Shown: piece after piece, positions 20,517 to 32,424 of the stretch
Numbering within the stretch: the first letter of the stretch is position 1
Layout of the letters: every line of letters starts with the position of its first letter
Assembly: GCA_905221615.1 (NCBI GenBank)
Contig: CAJNDT010003446.1
Span: 732,180-796,179 of the forward strand
Reading direction: 5' to 3'
DNA length: 64,000 bases
Source of the DNA: Symbiodinium sp. CCMP2592
Lineage: Eukaryota; Sar; Dinophyceae; Suessiales; Symbiodiniaceae
The notes under the pieces: generated by a model
Databases searched by the model: none
What the model was told of the DNA's origin: nothing
Seen by the model: only the letters and a program-made list of their open reading frames with translations
Program-made: the position numbers and the translations under genes

Positions 20517-21312
20517 GCAAAAATGAACCCAAAGGCCCACACCCTAAGCTCTGAACCTAAAACGAGTGCTTTTGCTTCGGGAAAGCAAGGCCTCAAAAGT
20601 GTACGCCGTGCGCGGCTTTCCCGAAGCCCCCTTAAAGCCCCCTAAACCCTCCTGGGAAGGTCGGTCCTCTATGGGCAGAACACGGAAGTGCCAGCAGCTC
20701 GGAGAAGAGTCGGAATGCCTCGGCTGAAGGGTTTTGGGCCGGAGTCGGGTTTTGTAGGATCTATGATCCTGTTAACGGTTGCTATGGGGCTTCCTCAGAA
20801 CGTTCTTCTCAGGGTTCCCTTAAGGGCTCCTCCGAGGGTTGATGATTTTGAGGCTTCAACAAGGGTGCTTGAAAAATCCCTGAATGGTTCCTGTCCTCCT
20901 GGTTACTACTGTGTTTAGGCGCCAGGATTCATTCGCAAGAAGATATCAGCCCCGCAGCTCGGAATGGGCCAAGATCCCCAAACCCCAACCCTGCACTAAA
21001 CATGTTACTCCAGACGCAGAACAAGCGCCCTAAGCTCCCCAACGCAGGCTTGTTCGAAGCCCTAATCACCAGTCATCTCAGGATAGCTACCACGGTCCGG
21101 ACCTCAAGGACCTTCGGTCGCTGGCCTCGTGGCCTTGGGGGTGTCAGTGCAACATGGGGCACAGCGCGTCCTGGTGACAGTGAAGTACTCTGGTTCGTTG
21201 AGGGGTGCTCCTTGTTTAGTAGGGGTGACTGAGCTCCAGATGTCTTGAATACTGCCAAATCCAAAGGGCCCCGAATTTCGACCCGCACTTCTTGGTTTTT
21301 AACCCTGCGCCT

Positions 21313-21540
21313 GGCGAGGCGTCCGTGGCAGAGGCATCGAGCCATCACGATGACATGTCAAGACTTGACCGTGTTTCGATTGAAGCGTCGACAGAGGATC
21401 CTGAGAAGGCATCGAAGTCCCCGCTACGGTGAGAGTTCCCGGAAATCCTGCACCACGATCCGTCTTGGAATCGGTCTCCAAAGCCAGCATCGGATCGCCC
21501 GAGCATGTGTCATCGCCGCCGAAGGACCTGAAGAAGATGG
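21313..21540 (+). CDS. Exon-like pair, Ser/Glu-rich, frames offset
   Basis: Segment one (21313-21428) reads as an acidic Ser-rich peptide containing RLDRVSIEASTEDPEKASK and ends at a GTGAGA donor. Segment two (21429-21540), in the next frame, reads RSVLESVSKASIGSPEHVSS and PPKDLKKMG before a GTAGTA donor. Composition is the same, so both probably belong to one protein, separated by a short intron or a frameshift. Likely a disordered region. Not recognised. Confidence 0.35.
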
Positions 21541-24500
21541 GTAGTACGAGCTTGGTCTATGCGATGTATTTCCCTGGTATTGCGGGGAGCTTAGTCAAGA
21601 CCCCTTTCCAGAGGATCTCTTTGGCTTTCAGATGGCCTGCGAAGGTCTTCTGGCACTTTTTCTACGCCTCCTGGATCTTGGTGCTGCACCTCGGCATCCT
21701 TTAATTTCAACTTTGCATTGCAGGGCCCTGGCATCGGAGTGATGACTTCGGAAGACCCGCGCATTCGGGGAACAGTACAGGGGCTTGAATAATTCCTGAC
21801 GCCATTAGGCCTCAGGGTTCCTTGATATATATGATGTATGTATGTATGTATGTATGTATGTATACACGTATATACACACATCGTGCAGGGGTTCTGGCTT
21901 TTCAACTTTGTCAAACGAAGCTTACGAAGCCTTGCGTGGGCGAGAGGCGTTGCGACCCGTCCTTAGAACAATGACCCTGGCATTTTATTCTGTATTTATT
22001 GAGGGTCCATAGTAAGGTCCCCTCATAGACACACCTTTTCCCTTCTAGACAGCGTACGACAACCCTCTTTGAAACCCCGATACGCTTATCATTGTTGCGA
22101 CACCTGCCAGGATGTTCTGCTTCACTCTGGGCTGCCTGGTCGTCGTCAGCCAGCCAGCCCTCGGACTTTAAGAAACGGGGGTAACCACGGCGAAAGGTTG
22201 GCGATTTGGGATGGTTTGGGGGTTTAGTCAACCGAGAAGGATCTCAGGGTGGGTACAAGTGCGGTTCTGGAGGGATCTCACAAGGGCTATGCACAGGGCC
22301 TGTGCCTTTCCTTTAGACGGTGAATCCTCACATCCGTGATTGCCTCGGCCTTCTGCTGTGGTGACGGTCCGCGAGCGAAATGGCATCTCTCAGAACCGAG
22401 TAAGTCTTGTTTGCTTTTGTAGTCTTGGTAAATTACTGTCCTTACTGTTTTGACGAGTACAGTATGACGTGACGACTATGTTTGCCACTTGCCCTCACCA
22501 ATTTACCATTCTTAGCATGACCATGGTGATGAAGATCTATACCTTATTATACTGTTTTCCATTGTATTACATATCATGATACAATTTTGTCCTCATTGGT
22601 GTAATCGGTCGAGACCCGTGAGGCCGAGACACGCAGCATCCACGCCAAGCGAATCTGGCCGGTGCTGACTCCTGGTCTAAACTTTCTAAGCATGGTGGGT
22701 CTGTTTTATTCCTAGAGTTCATCACAGTAGGCTCTTGGTACAGAGAACGAGAGCCGCAGTCACGTGCCGTTTGCACCGCCCATCCGAAGTGGAGAGGGTG
22801 GAACCTCGACGGGAGCGGTGCTGATAGTGATGGTGAGATCGTTGGTCCTTCGTTTGCGAAGCCCTGAGGACCTACGGCAGCTTCCTTTGCTCGGTTCTGC
22901 TGGCCCACTTTGTCACGAGCTTTTTGGCGGCAGTGCCGTGCGGATGTTTTTGTTCATGTCCAGCTAGGGTCTGTGGAAGCAGCAGCAGGCAGCTATCGGA
23001 AGTCTTGGCAAGGGCTGACACAAGACCACTCGAGGTGTGTCTGGGTTGTCTGCTCTCTTCCGCTGGAAATTTCAACATCTCCGGCTGCATGTTGCTCTTG
23101 ATTCTTCCCCTAGCCACGTCAGTGTCTCAATCTAACGAGAAAGGCATTCCGAGCAACCTTGAGGCCCTAAAAAATTAAGTGAGGATGTCCTGCACATCCG
23201 GAAACCCTGAGCTTTTCCAAGCTTTTCTAAGGGTTTAGAATCCGGCAGCTTCGTGGCAAAAAAAAACCCGGAGCTCCCGAATCCTCACTCCTGATCAGGA
23301 CTCTTCACGCAGCGATGTTCCCTGCTTGCATCAGGCCCTGGGCGTTTCGGAAAGCCATGGATCCCCAAAATGGAGCCCCGACACCCTAAGCCCCAAAGGC
23401 CAGGGGTAGCTCCTCGCCATGGCTGTGCCGAGTTGTGGTGCTGAAAGGAAAAGCCTAAACGGCCTAAACCCCTGAGCCCCTGAACTCCCAGGATCCTCCA
23501 CAGAAGGGTTCCCACCCGGGAGCCCCTCATCAGCAAACCCCAATACGACCCGTTTTTTCACCATCGAAACCCCCTCCTGCCCTGTTGTTTTGCAATGAAA
23601 CCTTCGTCCTTTTGCCATGCTGTCCGACTCTTTCCCGGATGGCGAGGCCTCAGAAGCTTTGCCCAGTGTTTCAGCTCGAGTATGTGGGGAAATGAGGGCT
23701 TGAATGACATAATGTCCCCAAAGACTCCTGTAGTAAACAGAGGTTATCACACCCCAAAACGAATCACTCTATAAGGTTAACCCTAGATTGTTGCATGTCG
23801 CAAGATCCTATTTTAGATGCCTCACCTCCTGCCGTGGTGAGAGGCGGTCTAGGGACGCCCTGCAAAACTTCCGAAAGTCCCAGCTCCAGCGTGTTTTCAG
23901 CGGAGAAGATCACTCGCAGCCTGCTGAGGTTTGCTGCGGCGCCATGGCCGAGGCATTCAGATTCGCTGCCCCCTGGTTGCAACTCCAAGCAGTCTGGGCG
24001 GCTTGGCCTTCAACCCTCCGCTCCCAGACCGTGCCCCAAAACCCCCTTAAACTAATATCCTAAATCAGAAAACCTGGACGCCGAAGTCGGGCAAAGATGG
24101 GACAAACGCAACCGGAGCCCATGCATAACCAAACCGTGGGTCTGGAAAGCCCAGGAAGCCACCCAGTTTGAGCATCGATGCAGACCTCGTGTCTTCACCT
24201 CTGTGATGCTTCTGCCATCTACAGGTGCATTTCATCTCACATCTGCTCTCTAAATAGAGCCGCTCAACCTTCCGAAATAGAAGAAGCGACCAAAGTAGAA
24301 GAAACAGAAATGCCCTCACTGAGGCGGTGATTGAGCACCAGCTGCTAGTTTCCAGTACCCGCAGTCTTTGCCCCCCAGCAGTTGCCAAAGCCCGTCGAAA
24401 CGAGGTTTGTGCCTGTTCTCGTGGTACGAGGCCGGGTGTTCTCCAAGTTTCCACCCCCTTAGTAAAATTTGCACAGTGCAGTGGTCCACAGCAGACAGCA

Positions 24501-25361
24501 TCGGCATCAGCATCAAGATCACCACTCCAGCACCATCAATCGTGATTATCATCTTGGTCAACACCGCCGTCGTCAACATCGTTTGCATTTTGGTTTCCGC
24601 TTGCCCCTCTGCAGCTACAGCCCCATCGTCGTCACGATCCATCATGAGCCTCGCTGCCCCGGGTGTGTTGATCATGTCATCGCCAACAGGTCACCATTTT
24701 TCTGCATCATCTTGATCAACATTCCGTTCTTCGCTACTGAACTCCTAAACTCCTGCCGCACCATCATCGTCGAAATCATTACTAACCTTATCGCCAACAC
24801 TTGTGTCGTCAGCACAGTCGTCACAATCTTAATCTTGCTCTTGTGGTTATCGCCAGCGTACCGTCATGTTCATGGTCACCGATGTTCTTCGCCCCTTCGT
24901 CAACTGGTCATATAAATCAGGAGACAAAGCCAATGACCGGTGTCCTCAGTCCACTGGCACTGTCGCCAGTTTAGTCTCAGGGCTGTTCGGTGGCGCCCTC
25001 ACCAGCAACGGCTCACCTTCGTCACCTTCACAACCATCATCATGCAGAATCAACATCAACAGCATCACTTGATGTTTGTACACTGTACAAGGCATCCTTC
25101 GTGTCGTCAGGTGTGCCTAGACCCGGTGTAGAACGTCAGGTCATGCTGTTTCTCCTCTCTTTCGCCGTTGGCCCGACCGCCGCCCTCTGGGACTACATCA
25201 AAGGCAGGGAGCCGTGCACCTCGGTGACGGACACGGAACTTCTCCTTCGCCCGCGGGCCCGAAACAAGCCCGAAGCCCTGAACTCCATGAGCTTTACAAG
25301 CAACGCCAAACCCGAAAAGTAGGGTTCGGATTCGTATTTGTACTAGCATGAGTATTGGTAT
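21541..25361. other. Gene-poor stretch
   Basis: ATGT tetranucleotide repeat at about 21833-21862. CAT/ATC-rich composition at 24480-25070. Competing open frames on both strands at 22567-22960 and 23788-24063 were weighed and not called. Confidence 0.4.
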
Positions 25362-25463
25362 CAGTACTGGTATTGGTATGATTAGAATTAGTAACCCTAA
25401 ACCCTAAACCCTAAACCCTAAACCCTAAACCCTAAACCCTAAACCCTACAGTATTGGTATTGG
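25362..25463. repeat. Interstitial (CCCTAAA)n array between short direct repeats
   Basis: About eight near-perfect CCCTAAA units (25395-25448) sit between CAGTACTGGTATTGG (25362-25376) and CAGTATTGGTATTGG (25449-25463). The almost identical flanks differ at one base. Confidence 0.85.
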
Positions 25464-25925
25464 CCCGCGAGACCGACCCGAGAGGCTTCCTTTGCACGGT
25501 CCTGGCTTCCTTGATCATCGAGAAGCCGAACTTCACCCAGCCACTAAGCCGGCTCAACTGGGGCCTTCCCGGCGGCTGGTTCTCTCTTTTCAGGGCTCTG
25601 CAAGATAGAATCTCATCGTTTTGATGCACCTTCTTACAAGGATCTTGGTACTTCAGGATCGGTTTTTGGTGCGCTTTGTTTTCCAAAAAACACCCTTTAT
25701 ACTGGGTTTTGCAGTACCCTACTTTCATGCTTTCTTTCTTAACGGAACCATTATGGCTACTTAAAAGCCCATTTGTTTAAAGGCTTGTCGGGAGGGCTTT
25801 GGGCTCCTTCAGAGGTTTGGCCACAACGTGCGAGCAGCGAAGCACAGAGGATGATGTCGATCGCGATGGTGATGGCTATCTTGATGTTGATGGTGAGTTG
25901 TATCATATACATTTACGTGTCGGTG
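25464..25925. other. Stretch with no recognisable gene
   Basis: One minus-strand open frame (25432-25728) runs out of the telomere-like array and is not supported. Confidence 0.4.
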
Positions 25926-26275
25926 TGAATGTATATCTATATATATATATGTATATATATATATGTATATATATATGTACAGTATGAAAGACCATTACAT
26001 GTGTATATATATATATATATATATATATGTTGTGTATAGAGGTATATGCACAGGTCGTCTGGCTGTCTGTCTGTCGATCGGTCGGTCTGTCGGTCCGTCG
26101 GTCTGTTCCGTCTGTATGTCTGTCCGTCTGTCCGTTCGTCCGTCCGGTCTGTCTGTCTGCCTATCTGTTTATCTATATGTACGTACGAATGCGTGCATGC
26201 ATGCATGCACGTATCATACGTGCATTCATCGGTCTGTACATACATACATACATACATACATACAGACACGGGCAC
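25926..26275. repeat. TA, GTCT/GTCC and CATA microsatellite cluster
   Basis: TA/TG tract to about 26035, CTGT/CGGT-type tetranucleotides to about 26175, then a CATA tract near 26240-26263. Confidence 0.9.
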
Positions 26276-26441
26276 ATGTGCATATCTTAGCAATGGTCCC
26301 GAGGTTTGGGGAGCTGGCTGACTATGTTTACTGCACGTACTGTGCAGCACTCCTGCTGGAGCGAATGGACCAAGACCGACTGCAGGCCGTCGCCGAGTTC
26401 GAGATGTCGGGGTTTTGTGACGTATTTAGAAGCCATAAGTT

Positions 26442-26502
26442 CAGCTATAATGGGCTATATAATAGGTATATAGTAGCTATATTAAGGGTATATACCTAGG
26501 GG
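26442..26502. repeat. Dispersed repeat, family F, copy 1
   Basis: TATAATGGGCTATATAATAG through AGGGTATATACCTAGG. The reverse complement lies at 60268-60328, and a shorter piece at 60568-60589. Confidence 0.65.
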
Positions 26503-26858
26503 CTCCGGGTTTTTGTGCAGGGGGTCGTCGGCTTCGGCTTCCGGATCAGGTTTGCGGCCGAAGTGGAGACTGAGGATTTTTGAATTACTGTGAAAAGGGA
26601 TGGTGGACGTGCGGAGGAATCTCAATCGACGATGACTTCGTTGAAGAATCGGTAACCTCAACCTACAACCTTTCCTCGAAGTGGCCTTGAAAGACTGGTG
26701 CTTCAGTTATCAGAAAACCTTGATTGAAAGATCCCATACAAAAAACAGGCTTTCCTGCAGTGAAGCACATTCGACTCTTCGCTGCTAGCCCTAAACCGAA
26801 CATGCTCACAGTACTTCTCGCTCCCGGGAGCCGAAACCCATGGGAAGCAGCGTTGAGA

Positions 26859-27019
26859 CCCTAAACCCTAAGCCCCAAACCCTAAACCTTCTTTAAAAAA
26901 CATCCCTAAACCCTCTTAAAAAACAAACCCTAAACCCCCTTAAAAAAAAGAAAAACCTAAACCACCCTTTTAAAAAAACCCAAACCCGCCTAGATAGTCC
27001 GAGTGTGAGCGCCGAAACC
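26859..27019. repeat. Degenerate telomere-like array ending in a shared 23-bp motif
   Basis: CCCTAAACC words alternate with CTTTAAAAAA spacers. At its right end (26997-27019) is GTCCGAGTGTGAGCGCCGAA, a motif also found at 47942 and 58541, each time beside telomere-like or tandem repeats. Confidence 0.65.
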
Positions 27020-27087
27020 CGAGACCCCGACCGCCTGACCCTTGCAAGCTCTAGCGAGGACGAGTCGAGCGAGCGCCTTGTTGCTGG

Positions 27088-27260
27088 ATATGGGAGTTTC
27101 TTACAATTAGGGGTACCTTATTTTGGGGTCCTTATTAATAAGGCTCCTATTATATAGAGTACTATACTTAGGGGTATCGTATTTTGGGGTCCTTATTCAT
27201 AAGGCTCCTTTTTTTTAAGAGTGCTATACTAGGGTCCCCTATTTTTGGAAACTCCCGCAT
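27088..27260. repeat. Foldback element, family B, copy 4 (internally duplicated)
   Basis: Normal family B ends (ATATGGGAGTTTCTTACAAT and TTTTTGGAAACTCCCGCAT), but the middle block TTTTGGGGTCCTTATT..AAGGCTCCT is present twice in tandem, making it ~60 bp longer than its relatives. Confidence 0.7.
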
Positions 27261-27892
27261 GTGTTGTGGCACAGGGCCTAGGAGTATCTTAACACCAGCG
27301 CGATCCTGCGGGGATTGAAGGCTCAGGGTCCAGGCCCTGGGCGACACCCATAGAGTTTTCAACTTGTAGGATCGTGGAAGGACTCCTGGGATGCTGCACA
27401 TTGACTCACTGTTCTAACTGAGACAGTTGTTGTAGACGGCCACGAAACGTGGTAATATTGTTATATAATTAGAAGTCATCGAAGAGCTTCTGAATCCGAG
27501 CTTCAGGGCCTGGGTTCAAAGCTGCTGCAACCCTCGGGTAGTCTTTGGCGGTGGGATATAGACTTGCGGGAGTTGTTGTCTACCACTTGCTGTAGTCGTT
27601 CAGTGCACCAAGTGAAAATCGTGTGTGGGCGGTTCCTTCTAGCATGTTCAGAGTGCTTTTGCGCAGTGCGTGCGTGTCTCGACCCTGCAAGGATTGGCAC
27701 TAGTTAAAAGCAACAGTGTGCCAGCAAGCTTTCTGCTTCTTTTGCAAGCGCAAATCGCAGCAACCGTCAGCTTGTAGCAAAGACAGTGGATGGCCTCAAC
27801 TATTCTGTGAGCACATCACAGACAGTCTGTCCTCGAACCACCACGGGGCTGAAAGCGATTGGCGCGTGCCGGCCCGAAGATGCCAATATACA
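27261..27892. other. Stretch with no recognisable gene
   Basis: Short competing frames only. Confidence 0.4.
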
Positions 27893-28000
27893 CCTACCTA
27901 GACCTACTAAACCCTACTTTTTTGTAGGTTCTTGTTACAAACCCTAATATGGGATTTATAGAGACCCTACAAAAAAGTAGGTTCTGGTAGGTTAAGGTAG
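27893..28000. repeat. Inverted-repeat element
   Basis: CCTACCTAGACCTACTAAAC with CCCTACTTTTTTGTAGG on the left; CCTACAAAAAAGTAGG and CTGGTAGGTTAAGGTAG on the right. About 35-bp arms with a ~40-bp middle. A different sequence from families A-C but the same layout. Confidence 0.7.
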
Positions 28001-28418
28001 ACATCTTATTCGTGTGCATAATTCTGCCATGCCTCGCTACGCTCGAGTGGTTCGCTGTGCTGTGCTGCAATAGATTCGCTGGACGAGTCGCCCCTCCCTT
28101 TCCCTGCCTTCTACGCTTCCTTCCCCAGGTTTCGTGGCCCTCCAGCTGTATTAAATAAAAACTCAGCCCACAAAGCCGGTTTCTACTCTACTTCTTCAGG
28201 CCCGCCATTTGTAAAAAGGGCCCGCCATTTTTAAAAAGACTTTGGCCGGGAGACAATGGTGACCACTGCAGCAGCCGGAGTTCCTTGTTGTCGCCGTACC
28301 ACAATATACCCCCAAACCGTATTCTGTTTGTAAAGACAACAGAACCCTGACAGTATCCCTTCGGAAGGAACCCTACTCTAATCATTGATCATGAATGAAA
28401 GCCCGTATGCTATCTCAG

Positions 28419-28523
28419 GTACGGGCAAGATCCGGAGCACGAGACTCTCGAAAGCTGCGAGGACTGGCGCCAAAGGCGGGACGCATCACAACTAAAGAGG
28501 TGTTTACAAGAATGTCAATAAGG
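28419..28523 (+). CDS. Isolated exon-like segment
   Basis: CTCAG acceptor, 35 codons of a basic peptide (containing KLRGLAPKAGRITTKEVFTR), then a consensus GTAAGT donor; phase 0. A second forward frame looks equally protein-like but ends in TAA before the donor. The donor favours the basic frame. Not recognised. Confidence 0.3.
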
Positions 28524-29622
28524 GTAAGTGCTCATCTTCCCACTATGCTGAGCAAGCGCGATCATCAGTCTGCTCTTTCTCGTGTTTGCTACGGTTTTCT
28601 TGCTATGATTTTTAGACTGACGGAGCGCACTTTTCCAACAGCGTTGATTCTGCGGTTGTCTCCACATCGACGGTAGTGGTGGGTCTGGTAGCCGTGGTAG
28701 TGGTAGTTAGTGACTAGTGGTGGTCGTGCCAGCATGCGTGGCAGCAGTAACGGGGGTCTGCGTGTAATTGCGGACACCCTAGCGGTAGCAGGCACCGCTA
28801 TTGGCAGCGAGGGTGGAGGTAGGTAGATAGGTAAGTCGGTAGTTACAGTGCTGATGATGTTCAGGATGCTTGTCGGCACGACTGGGAGCACTTGCCCAAT
28901 TTTCGCAATCCCGGTTCCCATCGGCGTCACTCTCGCGATTACTCTTGAATCCGTATCATCAGTATCAGCAGCAGGGTGCCGCTGGTCATGGTGATGGTAG
29001 CAATAGCAGTGATGAAGTCATTTTTGCCGCGACGGGGATGCTAATCATGATGCTGATGGTAGTGGCTTAGGCCATGTTCAGGTGTCTCATCATCGTCACA
29101 CCATCATCATTAGCATCATCAACCCCTTCCGCAGCAGCAGCATGGCAGAAGTGTGGCAAACAGAAACTGCATTCGCACCGTTTGCACCACTACTATCATC
29201 CTCAGCAGCATTAGCAACTTCACAGCGATCGCATATTGAGTATTACCATCACCCACCATCACCATGACTACCAGCACCATCGCCATCAAGGTCATCAGAT
29301 TTATCAGCAGCACAACCATGGTCGTGATCATAGCAGTCCGCACCCTCACAATCACCGCCACCAACACCACCACCACCATCGTCATCCTTAAAACTCTTCC
29401 CCCTCCTCGATCATCATGCCAGCATCGCCAGTATCAGTATCATCATCATCATCATCATTATCCTCATAATCCTCAGCATCATGCTAACCATGCTCATCAT
29501 CCCGCGTCATGCCGATCGCCGTCATCATCCTCGTCCTAGTAGCCCACATCCCCCTCGCCCACATCATCCTCATCACCCTCATCATTCTGTCTCTTCCTCG
29601 CTGTTGCCATCGTTGCCGTCGT
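28524..29622. repeat. CAT/ATC/GTG-rich low-complexity region
   Basis: Trinucleotide-biased DNA, strongest at about 29330-29500 (CATCATCATC). ORFs rich in His, Ser or Met-Val are compositional. Confidence 0.6.
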
Positions 29623-29721
29623 GACATGTCTTTGGCATCGGAGCGTCTCGAAAGGTGCGACAGCTGGAATTCCAAAGTCGAACCAGAACTCCTCGACAGC
29701 AGCCCCTGGACTGACAGTTGA
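29623..29721 (+). CDS. Possible terminal exon
   Basis: The frame reads MSLASERLERCDSW then KVEPELLDSSPWTDS before TGA, with ordinary composition and high third-position GC, unlike the repetitive DNA to its left. There is an ATG at 29623, but a complete 32-residue gene is unlikely. Probably the end of a multi-exon gene, or chance. Confidence 0.28.
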   Translation, partial: DMSLASERLERCDSWNSKVEPELLDSSPWTDS

Positions 29722-30331
29722 GACGGCCCCTGCATAGAAGCCTGGGTCTTTCAGGTTTTCCTCTTATGTACTCCTCGTGGCTTGCCGAGGGGTGGCCTCG
29801 CATGTGCTAGCCCTGAGACCAGTGGCAGTTTGCACACAGCATTCGGGGCCTCGTAAGTTCAAGTTGATTCATGTTTTTCCCGTCTGATGGCGGCGGACGA
29901 TTCAGTCAGTGTCCGCTGAAAGCCAGTTGTCGGGTTGAGCCACGTCCTTACACGCATGTTCAAGTTCTTTTCATTGTTTGTTGTAGACACTGTGTTCTTC
30001 GTTGCTGATCTGTAGAATGCTTCTCTTCTTACTCCTACTCCTGCGACTACGAGGACGAGGACGAAAATCCACCACGACGACGACTACTACTATGTTTGGT
30101 ATATATACTTAGCTTTACTTGTCGTCGTCGTATGAATGCCGCTGTTACTGTTAGCATGGCATTCTGAACATCATGGCATTTGATTCTAATCGCATGCTGT
30201 CGGCATCATTACTGTGAGACGTTGACTTGTGCGATATAGTTTTTACTGCAGTTCTAATTATTAAGGCCGCTTTTCGGACATTGGATTTGGCTGGAGAAGC
30301 TAAAGGGAGCAAATCCAAGAAATGACTTGCT
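29722..30331. other. Stretch with no recognisable gene
   Basis: No frame with coding character. Confidence 0.4.
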
Positions 30332-30604
30332 TTGCCTGCCCGGACCTTCTTCCCGTGGATCTTCTTGCTGGCTTCAGAATTTGGGCCCTGGTGTGGATCC
30401 CACACCCCAACAGCAGGACATCCCAAAAAGCCCAAAGATCCGGGGCCAGTAGACTCAGGCTACCACTCGAAGCTTGGATGTTTGCATCGGACATGCGCCT
30501 TTTGGCTGCTCTTTCTTGGCCTCCCGCTCTTGGCCGCTGTCCTGGTGGATAGCAGCAGCTACTCCTTGGGTGGCTTGCCTGCAATGGCGAAAGAGTGTTC
30601 GTGA
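30332..30604 (+). CDS. Possible exon with a membrane helix
   Basis: Open frame whose second half reads RTCAFWLLFLGLPLLAAVLV, a plausible membrane helix, then a Ser/Gly-rich end and TGA. There is no ATG at the left edge. The antisense strand is open too. Low confidence. Confidence 0.25.
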   Translation: MPARTFFPWIFLLASEFGPWCGSHTPTAGHPKKPKDPGPVDSGYHSKLGCLHRTCAFWLLFLGLPLLAAVLVDSSSYSLGGLPAMAKECS

Positions 30605-31244
30605 AAAGGATGACGGCCGAAGCTACGGCACAGAGTAAGGCTGAGGGTCAGATGGTGACGCTGACAGTCCTGTGAAGAAGATGGTGATGGCTGTGATGAC
30701 GATCTCATGCCCATGGCGCTGATCACAGCGATAGTGGTAACGATAATGATGATGATGATGATGATGATGTTGCCATTGCGCAGCATGTCGTAACGGCAGA
30801 TGATCACGTGATCGTCGATGATAATGTGGTGATGGTGACATTCGAGTCTCTGAGCCCCTCCTACGAAGCCCTAGACTCCGCGACCCTGAGGTTACGAGTG
30901 CCCACAGTTTCTGAAGACTATCCTGCCGCTGCGAAGATGCCATGCGCAAGAAAACAAAAGGAGCTCATCGTGCTGTGCTGCCCATGACGAGACAGAATCG
31001 CCTAAACACGCGACGCTCGAATGCTGCAGCTCACACTGCCAAAATCAGTATGCAATTGTTACATGTGTCAGAGGGTCAGTGCCTTTGTTGTAACAATGCG
31101 ATGGTGCAAAAGACGACTTTCACCGCTTCGATAGGGACCTGGTCGTGTCAAAGTGTATTGCCAAAGGAAGAAGGCCGAGGAACACGAGATGGCAGCTTCG
31201 CCACAATGCTTGCGACGCAGGGTTCCCCAACTGATGCCATCAAT
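30605..31244. other. Stretch with no recognisable gene
   Basis: GATGAT-rich patch near 30745-30770. No supported frame. Confidence 0.4.
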
Positions 31245-31347
31245 GTAGGGGCCAAAATAATTACCTATACTATTTTGGGGGCTCCTTATTATAATTATAG
31301 TATAGTGGGCCCTTCAACCCTATTCCAATTATTAAGGCCTCTACAGT
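31245..31347. repeat. Foldback element, family A, copy 4
   Basis: GTAGGGGCCAAAATAATTACC on the left and CCAATTATTAAGGCCTCTAC on the right, with TACTATTTTGGGGGCTCCTT and TATAGTATAGTGGGCCC inside. The clearest family A copy. Confidence 0.75.
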
Positions 31348-31397
31348 ATGCCAAACCACCAAGACAAAGCAAGCCGGCAGCATGTCAACCGGGCAGC

Positions 31398-31512
31398 TAC
31401 TTGGAGCTTCATGGTTAGTTCTAAGTAGGGTTATAGGTAGGGTAACTATAGTTATAACCCATGTTAAGGGACTTAGAACCCCACTTATAACTACCCATGA
31501 ACCTCCAAGTAG
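31398..31512. repeat. Inverted-repeat element, family E, copy 1
   Basis: CTACTTGGAGCTTCATGGTT on the left pairs with ACCCATGAACCTCCAAGTAG on the right. The interior AACTATAGTTATAACCC is itself palindromic. The reverse complement of the right half recurs at 57238-57312. Confidence 0.7.
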
Positions 31513-31912
31513 AGTCCGAAAGACATCCACATGGCCCGCCCAGCGCGATGTGGCCATATCAGGGCTTGGCTCGTTACATGGTTCCTCTGAGGGGTTTCTG
31601 AGATTGATCCCCAGTTGCGCAAAGCACAGGCAATAGCGAGGTCAGCCAGGGAAGCGATGATGAGCGGGGGCTACGTGGTTGACTTGATAGCATGTTGAGG
31701 TCGAGGCGAGGCAGTAGAGCGGGGCTACTGAAGTCATCCTCTTTGATGTCGGAGCACCCGGGAATAACATCTGAGGCAGACTGTGACACAACAAGACACG
31801 AAGACTAGCTTCTGCCGACGTGGCTGAAACACATGCCAGATGTGGCCGCTCACCGCAGCTGTTAGCCTTAGCTGCATCGTGCAGCCGTCGAGGTGCGGCA
31901 GATTGCCGGTAA

Positions 31913-32010
31913 TACAGGGGCCGAGTAATTACCAGTACTACTTTGGGGGGTTCCTGACAATACAGTATAACGGGGCCCAACACCGTATTCTCATTATTAA
32001 GGCCCCTATA
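31913..32010. repeat. Foldback element, family A, copy 5
   Basis: CAGGGGCCGAGTAATTACC on the left, CTCATTATTAAGGCCCCTAT on the right. Lies 365 bp upstream of the gene array. Confidence 0.7.
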
Positions 32011-32374
32011 TTACATCTATTCAAGAGACCCAAGCCCCTCAGCTGCACATGCTCCAGCAAATGGAGGTGGCAAGCGGCCGGCTTTGGAGGAGAAGGTCAG
32101 AGGGCTCCTGAGTTGAGCGGCGCTAGCTGTTCTGACATCGTTTTGTTCGATCACCATGTGGAATGGGACAGGACATAGCATCGCCAAAAAGTTTCTCAGT
32201 AAGGACTTGCGGGGCATTGCACGTGTCAGGCATGGACCTGGCTGACGCGATCCCCTCGTGGTGAACCGTCCAGTGCCCGGAGATGCTGCATTTGCCAAAG
32301 CTAAATCGAAAGAGAAGACAGGTGCTTTTTTTTTTCTTTTGTTTTTTCGCAGGTCGCCTCATTGCTTGACTCAG
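32011..32374. other. Upstream flank of the array
   Basis: No gene. It contains a pyrimidine-rich stretch (TTTTTTTTTCTTTTGTTTTTT, about 32328-32347) shortly before the AG at 32373-32374, where similarity to the other array copies begins. Confidence 0.5.
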
Positions 32375-32424
32375 CGTTTGCTGCTCAAGCGCTGCTCTCC
32401 GAGTCCTACCCTCCCGTGACAGCC

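Noticed and set aside
20688-20918. ORF ending in CPPGYYC, a GCC2/GCC3-like motif
   Set aside because: The motif is only a few residues at the end of a frame whose other codons come from GGGTTT/CCCTAAA-like filler. No second motif.
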